From assembly GCA_019187405.1 (NCBI GenBank), contig JABAQZ010000008.1, positions 62,001-126,000 on the forward strand: a stretch of DNA of 64,000 nucleotides, in the 5' to 3' direction. Positions within the stretch are counted from its first letter, which is position 1. Each line of letters starts with the position of its first letter. Shown here piece after piece: positions 58,993 through 64,000 of this stretch. Position numbers and translations under genes: made by a program. This stretch comes from Ignavibacteria bacterium. Lineage in GTDB: Bacteria; Bacteroidota; Ignavibacteria; Tepidaquicellales; Tepidaquicellaceae. The notes under the pieces are model-generated. The model searched no databases, was not told where the DNA came from, and saw nothing but the letters and a program-made list of their open reading frames with translations.

Positions 58993-60828
58993 ATGGGAGC
59001 TTTGGGTGTTGTATTCGGAGACATAGGTACGAGTCCTCTGTATTCTTTGCGGGAATGTTTTCAAGGTCATTATCAAATTCCTGCAGAGCATGATAACGTG
59101 CTCGGAATATTGTCGCTGATATTCTGGTCTTTAATTATTGTCATTTCCATTATGTATGTTCTCATTGTTCTAAAAGCCGATAATGAAGGAGAAGGCGGAA
59201 TCTTATCTCTGATGGCTTTAATAAAGAGAACCAAATTTAAAAATGCACGTCTTAACTACATTATACTTATTCTGGGATTAATCGGTGCATCTCTTTTTTA
59301 CGGAGACAGCATCATCACGCCGGCTATATCCGTATTGAGTGCCGTAGAAGGGTTAAATTTTGCTACGCCATTATTTGAACCTGTCATTATCCCATTAACT
59401 TTGATTGTATTAATACTTCTTTTTTCTCTTCAAAAAAAGGGTACATCAAAAGTAGGAAACATTTTCGGTCCGATTACATTTATTTGGTTTATTTCAATAG
59501 CATTGCTTGGATTAGTTTCCATATTTAAAAATCCTGAAGTGCTTACTGCAATCAATCCTTATTATGGATATAAGTTTTTTGCAAGTAACGGTTTCCTGGG
59601 CTTTTTAATACTTGGATCCGTATTTCTTGTTATCACGGGAGGAGAAGCTCTTTATGCAGATATGGGACACTTCGGTAAACTTCCAATAAAGATTTCTTGG
59701 TTTAGTTTGGTACTGCCTTGTCTGCTGCTGAATTACTTTGGACAAGGCGCGCTTATATTAAGAGACAACTCAGCAATACAAAATCCGTTTTATTTGCTTG
59801 CTCCGTCTTGGGCTTTGCTGCCGCTTGTAATTCTTGCGACACTGGCTACAGTAATTGCATCTCAGGCTGTAATTTCAGGAGCATATTCGCTGACTTTTCA
59901 GGCTCTTCAGCTTGGCTATCTGCCAAGAATGAGAATTTTACACACTTCAGAAGTTGAAAGAGGTCAAATTTACATTCCACAGCTCAACTGGATTCTGCTG
60001 ATTGTAATAATAGGATTGGTACTTGGATTTAAATCATCGAGTAATCTGGCATCAGCTTATGGAATTGCAGTAACCACTACAATGTTAATTACAACAATCC
60101 TTCTATTTTTTACAATGGTGAAAATATGGAAATGGAAAATTTTTACATCGGTATTAATAATATTGTTTTTTCTAATAATTATAGGTTCATTCTGGGGAGC
60201 AAACATGCTTAAAATATTTCAGGGAGGATGGGTGCCTCTGCTGATCGGGGCGTTCATATATCTATTGATGACAACCTGGAATAAAGGCAGAAAAAACCTA
60301 CTCGAAAAAATCAAGATTGAAACTACTTCTCTGGAAAATTTCGTTACTGAAATATTAAGCGTAAGGATGATAGCCATTCCCGGAACAGCAATTTATATGG
60401 CAAGCAATAAAAATGGAACGCCACCGCCTCTAATTTTAAATATTAAACATAACAGATTGCTTCATAAGCAGATTATTATTCTTACTATTATTATCCAAAA
60501 AGTTCCTCACATAAAAAATGAAGAAAGACTTCAGATCGAACAACCGACCGAAGGATTTTATAAAGTAATTGCAAATTTCGGTTTTATGGATGTGACTAAT
60601 ATTGATAATATAATTGAACTTTTAAATCAAAAGGGTATTAAAATAGACGTTAAGAAAACTACATTTTTCCTTGGTCGAGAAACTCTAATTTCAAAAAAGA
60701 AATTCGGCTTGGGCAGATTGAGAGATAAATTGTTTATTTTGATGTCAAATAATTCACAAAGAGCAACAGAATTTTTTAATATACCTCCGAATAGAGTATT
60801 TGAAGTTGGAACGCAGGTTGAAATTTAA
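58993..60828 (+). CDS. kup: KUP/HAK-type potassium uptake transporter
   Basis: 611 residues from the first ATG. Twelve helices are expected. Diagnostic runs are GVVFGDIGTSPLYSLRECF, GEGGILSLMALI, FYGDSIITPAISVLSAVEGL, GGEALYADMGHFG and NYFGQGALIL; a hydrophilic C-terminal domain follows (about 420-611). It imports K+ with H+. The conventional ATG cuts into the first membrane helix. The frame stays open for 29 more codons back to a CTG at 58906, with AAGGA six to seven bases before it, so the true start is probably a non-ATG codon upstream (see findings). Confidence 0.93.
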   Translation: MGALGVVFGDIGTSPLYSLRECFQGHYQIPAEHDNVLGILSLIFWSLIIVISIMYVLIVLKADNEGEGGILSLMALIKRTKFKNARLNYIILILGLIGASLFYGDSIITPAISVLSAVEGLNFATPLFEPVIIPLTLIVLILLFSLQKKGTSKVGNIFGPITFIWFISIALLGLVSIFKNPEVLTAINPYYGYKFFASNGFLGFLILGSVFLVITGGEALYADMGHFGKLPIKISWFSLVLPCLLLNYFGQGALILRDNSAIQNPFYLLAPSWALLPLVILATLATVIASQAVISGAYSLTFQALQLGYLPRMRILHTSEVERGQIYIPQLNWILLIVIIGLVLGFKSSSNLASAYGIAVTTTMLITTILLFFTMVKIWKWKIFTSVLIILFFLIIIGSFWGANMLKIFQGGWVPLLIGAFIYLLMTTWNKGRKNLLEKIKIETTSLENFVTEILSVRMIAIPGTAIYMASNKNGTPPPLILNIKHNRLLHKQIIILTIIIQKVPHIKNEERLQIEQPTEGFYKVIANFGFMDVTNIDNIIELLNQKGIKIDVKKTTFFLGRETLISKKKFGLGRLRDKLFILMSNNSQRATEFFNIPPNRVFEVGTQVEI

Positions 60829-60845
60829 CCATAAAAAGATAAAAT

Positions 60846-61709
60846 ATGTCATTAGCAACTGAATTTAAGCAATCATTAAAAACTGTTGATTCGGAAGAAA
60901 TTCTGGATCTCGTGATTTTCCGACCCATTTCATTTGTTCTCGTTAAACTGATTTACAATACTAACATTACTCCAAATCATATCTCGATAGTTGCTCTGTT
61001 CTTCGGAATACTTTCCGGTATCTTTTACGGCTTTGGAACATATTCTTTCTTTGTTCTGGCTTCGGCGAGTTTTGCTGTATGCAACACTCTTGACTGCATG
61101 GATGGTCAGCTTGCGCGCTTAAAGAAAAACGGCACAAGAATCGGTCGTGTGATTGACGGTTTCATAGATTATATAACATCCATAAGTATATTTCTCGGGC
61201 TGGGAATTGCAATGACCAATATCACCGGAGATGCAACGTACAGCTGGATTCTTACAGTCGCTGCCGGCATATCAAAAGCTCTGCAAAATATGTTCTTTGA
61301 TCATTACAGAAATATGTATCTTGAATATGTTTACAGCAAAGTTTCAAATCTCGATGATGAAATTGAAGAATATTCCGAGGAACAGGAAAAACTTCGCAGT
61401 CAGAAGGGAAAATATTTGGAAAAAATTCTTATCTCCGTTTATCTGTCGTATTCAAAGTTTCAGAAAAATTCTTCAAAATATGAAAGACTGAATGTAAGCA
61501 GCGAAGAGTATAAAAGAAAAAATAAATTCCTTTTAAGAGTTTGGAGCTGGATTGGATCCACCACACACATGGTAGCTCTGATAATTTTTTCTTTGATGAA
61601 CAGGGTTGATCTTTATCTGATAGTAACGGTAAGTTTAGGCAATATTATATTTGTCATACTATGGATCATTCAGCGAAAAGTAATTAAAAGCTTTAATACA
61701 AAAAAATAA
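60846..61709 (+). CDS. CDP-alcohol phosphatidyltransferase family membrane enzyme
   Basis: 287 residues. The full catalytic motif D-x2-D-G-x2-A-R-x8-G-x3-D-x3-D is present at about 83-108 (DCMDGQLAR...GRVIDGFID). Several helices surround it. A long hydrophilic insertion rich in E, K and S (about 165-225) sits between helices. The enzyme transfers a phospho-alcohol from a CDP-linked donor. It lies 17 bases after kup and is followed 3 bases later by a nucleotidyltransferase that may supply its CDP substrate. Confidence 0.88.
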   Translation: MSLATEFKQSLKTVDSEEILDLVIFRPISFVLVKLIYNTNITPNHISIVALFFGILSGIFYGFGTYSFFVLASASFAVCNTLDCMDGQLARLKKNGTRIGRVIDGFIDYITSISIFLGLGIAMTNITGDATYSWILTVAAGISKALQNMFFDHYRNMYLEYVYSKVSNLDDEIEEYSEEQEKLRSQKGKYLEKILISVYLSYSKFQKNSSKYERLNVSSEEYKRKNKFLLRVWSWIGSTTHMVALIIFSLMNRVDLYLIVTVSLGNIIFVILWIIQRKVIKSFNTKK

Positions 61710-61712
61710 TTT

Positions 61713-62453
61713 ATGCAGGCAATAATACTCGCGGCAGGCATTGCCAAGCGGCTGCGTCCGCTGACTGACGACACTCCTAAATGTCTTCTCAAACTCGGTA
61801 ATTCGAATTTGCTTCATAAGACTGTAGCAAATGTTGTTTCAAACGGAGTTCAAGATTTTATTATCGTAACTGGTTACCGGGAAAATATGATTAAAGATTA
61901 TCTTAAGACAAATTTCCCGGGATTAAATTTTACTTTTCTGACTAATCCCGATTATGAAAACAATAACAACTCATATTCGCTTTGGATGACAAAAGATTAT
62001 GTTAAAGGTGAAATACTTCTGCTTGACAGCGATATACTTTTTGACAAATATATAATCGATAAACTACTAAATGCCGGTCATGAAAATTGCCTTGCAGTAA
62101 ACTTTACACATGAGCTGGATGAAGAGCAGATAAAAGTGAAACTAAACGAAAACAATAAAATACTTGACATCGGAAAAGAAGTGCCTATTGCTGAATCTGC
62201 AGGCGAATCAATAGGCATCGAGCTGTTTTCTCCATATTTTATGAAAGGGCTGTTTGCTATATTGGACAGGAAAATATTAAAAGAAAATAATGTAAATGAG
62301 TTTTATGAAAAATCCTTTCAGGAACTCATTGAACAAAAAAATCAGGATAACAGGAACAGTATATTTGCAGTAAATGTTTCAGAGTTCGAATGCATGGAAA
62401 TTGACACAATTCAGGATTACAACAAAGCACAGAATTTCTCAATAAATGAATAA
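61713..62453 (+). CDS. Sugar-phosphate/alcohol-phosphate nucleotidyltransferase (COG1213-like)
   Basis: 246 residues. The N-terminal pyrophosphorylase motif is QAIILAAGIAKRLRPLTDDTPKCLLKLG; NPDYENNNNSYSLWMTKDYVKGEILLLDSDILFD follows, as in LicC and inositol-1-phosphate cytidylyltransferases. It probably makes a CDP-alcohol (choline, inositol, or similar) for the adjacent CDP-alcohol transferase. Its end overlaps the rhomboid start by 8 bases (ATGAATAA). Confidence 0.85.
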   Translation: MQAIILAAGIAKRLRPLTDDTPKCLLKLGNSNLLHKTVANVVSNGVQDFIIVTGYRENMIKDYLKTNFPGLNFTFLTNPDYENNNNSYSLWMTKDYVKGEILLLDSDILFDKYIIDKLLNAGHENCLAVNFTHELDEEQIKVKLNENNKILDIGKEVPIAESAGESIGIELFSPYFMKGLFAILDRKILKENNVNEFYEKSFQELIEQKNQDNRNSIFAVNVSEFECMEIDTIQDYNKAQNFSINE

Positions 62454-63441
62454 CTCATACAGAAGACCGGGATTTTTCGGGGGATTTTCCTTATTTCCAC
62501 CTGTAATAAAAATATTACTGGTAACTAACGTGACATTTTATGTCCTGTTTAATCTTCTGCTGTATTCTTTTCAGATCGGGACTACAAGCATCGAACTATT
62601 GGTGACAAAATATTTTGCGTTGAATCCGCTTGAGCCGATTATTTTCAGGGAAAGCAGCGGACAAATGATACAGCTTAGTTTTTATCCATGGCAGCTTTTT
62701 ACATATATGTTCCTGCATGGAGGATTCTTTCATTTACTGCTAAACATGTTTGCACTTTGGATGTTTGGAGTTGAACTTGAAAACATCTGGGGTCAGAAAA
62801 GATTTCTCACATATTATCTTATCTGCGGACTAGGCGCTGGGATTTCGAATTTATTAATTGCTCCTATTTTTAGTTCAGTAGGTCCGACAGTTGGAGCTTC
62901 AGGGGCAATTTACGGAATACTTGTTGCATTCGGTTATTTATTTCCCAACAGAAATATTTACATTTACGGATTGATTCCGGTTAAAGCAAAATATCTTGTG
63001 ATATTTTACATGGTGATAGAATTATTTTCAGTTGCCGGCAGCTCAGACTCCGGCATAGCTCACATGGCGCATCTCGGTGGCGGAGTTGTGGGATTCATTT
63101 ATCTTTTAATTTTTTATAAAGGAAGGGGAATGAATTTTTTCGATAATCCGGGATTTAAAAGCAGATTTTCATCTTATAATTCCTCATTTAACAAAAAGAA
63201 AACATCATCCATTTTTTCAAACGGATCAAAGAAACAGGAAAGCAGAAAGGAAAATATTACTGATGCGGATTTTCAGGAGATTGAAGTTACGGATTACAAA
63301 AAGCAAATGGAGCTTCAGGAAAAGCAGACTGAAGAAAGACTTAATACCTTGCTCGATAAAGTCAGCGCTTCTGGATACCAGAGTCTAACCGAAGATGAAA
63401 GAGCTGAATTATCACAGCTCAGCAGGAAAATCAGATACTGA
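62446..63441 (+). CDS. Rhomboid family intramembrane serine protease
   Basis: 331 residues. Six helices with the catalytic Ser near 152 in GASGAIYG and the His near 206 in AHMAHLGGG; the HGGFFHLLLNMFALWMFG segment is typical. A long soluble C-terminal tail (about 225-331) carries basic, Ser/Lys-rich sequence and ends with LDKVSASGYQSLTEDERAELSQLSRKIRY, which matches the small DUF6576-like tail found on rhomboids of this group. The start overlaps the previous gene by 8 bases. Four bases separate its stop from ispG. Confidence 0.93.
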   Translation: MNNSYRRPGFFGGFSLFPPVIKILLVTNVTFYVLFNLLLYSFQIGTTSIELLVTKYFALNPLEPIIFRESSGQMIQLSFYPWQLFTYMFLHGGFFHLLLNMFALWMFGVELENIWGQKRFLTYYLICGLGAGISNLLIAPIFSSVGPTVGASGAIYGILVAFGYLFPNRNIYIYGLIPVKAKYLVIFYMVIELFSVAGSSDSGIAHMAHLGGGVVGFIYLLIFYKGRGMNFFDNPGFKSRFSSYNSSFNKKKTSSIFSNGSKKQESRKENITDADFQEIEVTDYKKQMELQEKQTEERLNTLLDKVSASGYQSLTEDERAELSQLSRKIRY

Positions 63442-63445
63442 ATAA

Positions 63446-64000
63446 ATGGAAATTGTAACATCCGGCAATAAATACTGCACTGACTTAACTCGATATTCCA
63501 GATACTTAACAAGAGAAGTTAAAATCGGCAGCATACCTCTCGGTGGTAAAAATCCAATCCGCATTCAGTCAATGACTACATCCGATACTATGGATACATC
63601 TGCGACAGTTGAACAATCAATCAGAATAATTGAAGCCGGAGCTGATTATGTAAGAATCACGGCTCCGAGCATTAATGAAGCAAAAAATCTCGAAAACATA
63701 AAGAATGAATTAAGACGTCGAGGATATCAGACGCCTTTAATTGCAGACATACATTTCACACCAAATGCCGCCGAATTTGCCGCAAGAGTTGTTGAAAAAG
63801 TTAGAGTCAATCCGGGTAATTATGCAGATAAGAAAAAATTTTCGTTGATCGAATACACTGAAAGCGACTATGAAAATGAAATCGAAAGGATAAGAACAAA
63901 ATTTTCGCCACTGGTAAAAATTTGCAAAGAGTACGGAACTGCAATTAGGATAGGAACCAATCACGGCTCGCTCTCTGATAGAATCATGAGCAGATTTGGC
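63446..64000 (+). CDS. ispG: 4-hydroxy-3-methylbut-2-enyl diphosphate synthase, IspG/GcpE (partial, C-terminus missing)
   Basis: 185 codons visible to the right edge. The N-terminal TIM-barrel carries REVKIGSIPLGGKNPIRIQSMTTSDTMDT, EAGADYVRITAP, LIADIHFTPNAAEFAA, VRVNPGNYAD and IGTNHGSLSDRIMSR. It catalyses the penultimate step of the non-mevalonate isoprenoid pathway using a [4Fe-4S] cluster. The long-insert form found in Bacteroidota is suggested by the KKFSLIEYTESDYENEIERIR segment. The C-terminal cluster-binding domain lies outside the window. Confidence 0.95.
   Translation, partial: MEIVTSGNKYCTDLTRYSRYLTREVKIGSIPLGGKNPIRIQSMTTSDTMDTSATVEQSIRIIEAGADYVRITAPSINEAKNLENIKNELRRRGYQTPLIADIHFTPNAAEFAARVVEKVRVNPGNYADKKKFSLIEYTESDYENEIERIRTKFSPLVKICKEYGTAIRIGTNHGSLSDRIMSRFG

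Noticed and set aside
1-64000. CRISPR arrays, IS elements, integrase genes, prophage or rRNA operons
   Set aside because: I saw no regularly spaced repeats, transposase or integrase motifs, phage structural genes or rRNA sequence in the window.

Overview
The window is AT-rich chromosomal DNA from a Gram-negative bacterium. It most resembles the Ignavibacteria/Chlorobi branch of the Bacteroidota (inference from gene content, no search was run). The clues are an outer-membrane Omp85 protein and LpxA, a secreted protease with a T9SS-type C-terminal sorting domain, DUF5686/DUF5683/DUF4783 proteins, promoters of the TTG-N20-TAnnTTTG form, very few Shine-Dalgarno sequences, a dimeric eukaryote-like glycyl-tRNA synthetase, and a Sec-type (clade II) nitrous-oxide reductase cluster. 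No phage, IS element, integron or CRISPR array was found; both window edges cut through genes.

Layout. 1-6.3 kb: end of a DUF5686 gene, rsmG, an M16 peptidase, a DUF5683 protein, secG and a DUF423 protein. 6.4-10.5 kb: aldehyde dehydrogenase, GDP-fucose synthase, glycyl-tRNA synthetase and a SemiSWEET sugar transporter. 10.5-18.4 kb: a nitrogen-oxide module made of a Crp/Fnr regulator, a Ric/YtfE di-iron repair protein behind a perfect FNR/DNR-type operator, a lipoprotein cytochrome c, nosZ, a membrane protein, nosL, nosD, nosF and nosY. 18.5-22.5 kb (minus): membrane pyrophosphatase, pth, rplY and a CAU-anticodon tRNA. 22.6-31.8 kb: a DUF4783 protein, a very large multi-pass histidine kinase overlapping a lipoprotein gene, then holB and an Omp85 gene on the minus strand. 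31.9-39.6 kb (minus): DUF2795 protein, peptide-type ABC permeases, and two paralogous binding lipoproteins flanking raiA-hprK. 39.7-42.2 kb: three chained small membrane-protein genes and a PHP phosphoesterase. 42.5-48.9 kb: purF, an M24 aminopeptidase, a UvrD/PcrA helicase, an EVE protein, tRNA-Ser(GGA) and HU. 48.9-55.9 kb: secreted S8 protease and M1 aminopeptidase, plus a lipoprotein. 55.9-58.6 kb (minus): panB, lpxA and a GT2 glycosyltransferase. 58.9-64 kb: kup, a CDP-alcohol phosphotransferase with a partner nucleotidyltransferase, a rhomboid protease and the start of ispG.

How it fits together. The best-defined system is the 10.5-18.4 kb block. A cluster-less Crp/Fnr protein probably senses NO or low oxygen and drives an operon for nitrosative repair and N2O respiration. 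NosZ, its neighbouring cytochrome c and NosL all have lipoprotein-like N-termini, which suggests a membrane-tethered electron path. No nitrite or NO reductase is present here, so the cell may be an N2O consumer rather than a full denitrifier. The remainder is mostly housekeeping and envelope metabolism. Less ordinary points are the frequent TTG start codons, recurrent TTGA and 8-base gene overlaps, the probable non-ATG start of kup, and the DUF2085/unknown/DUF2752 membrane trio.
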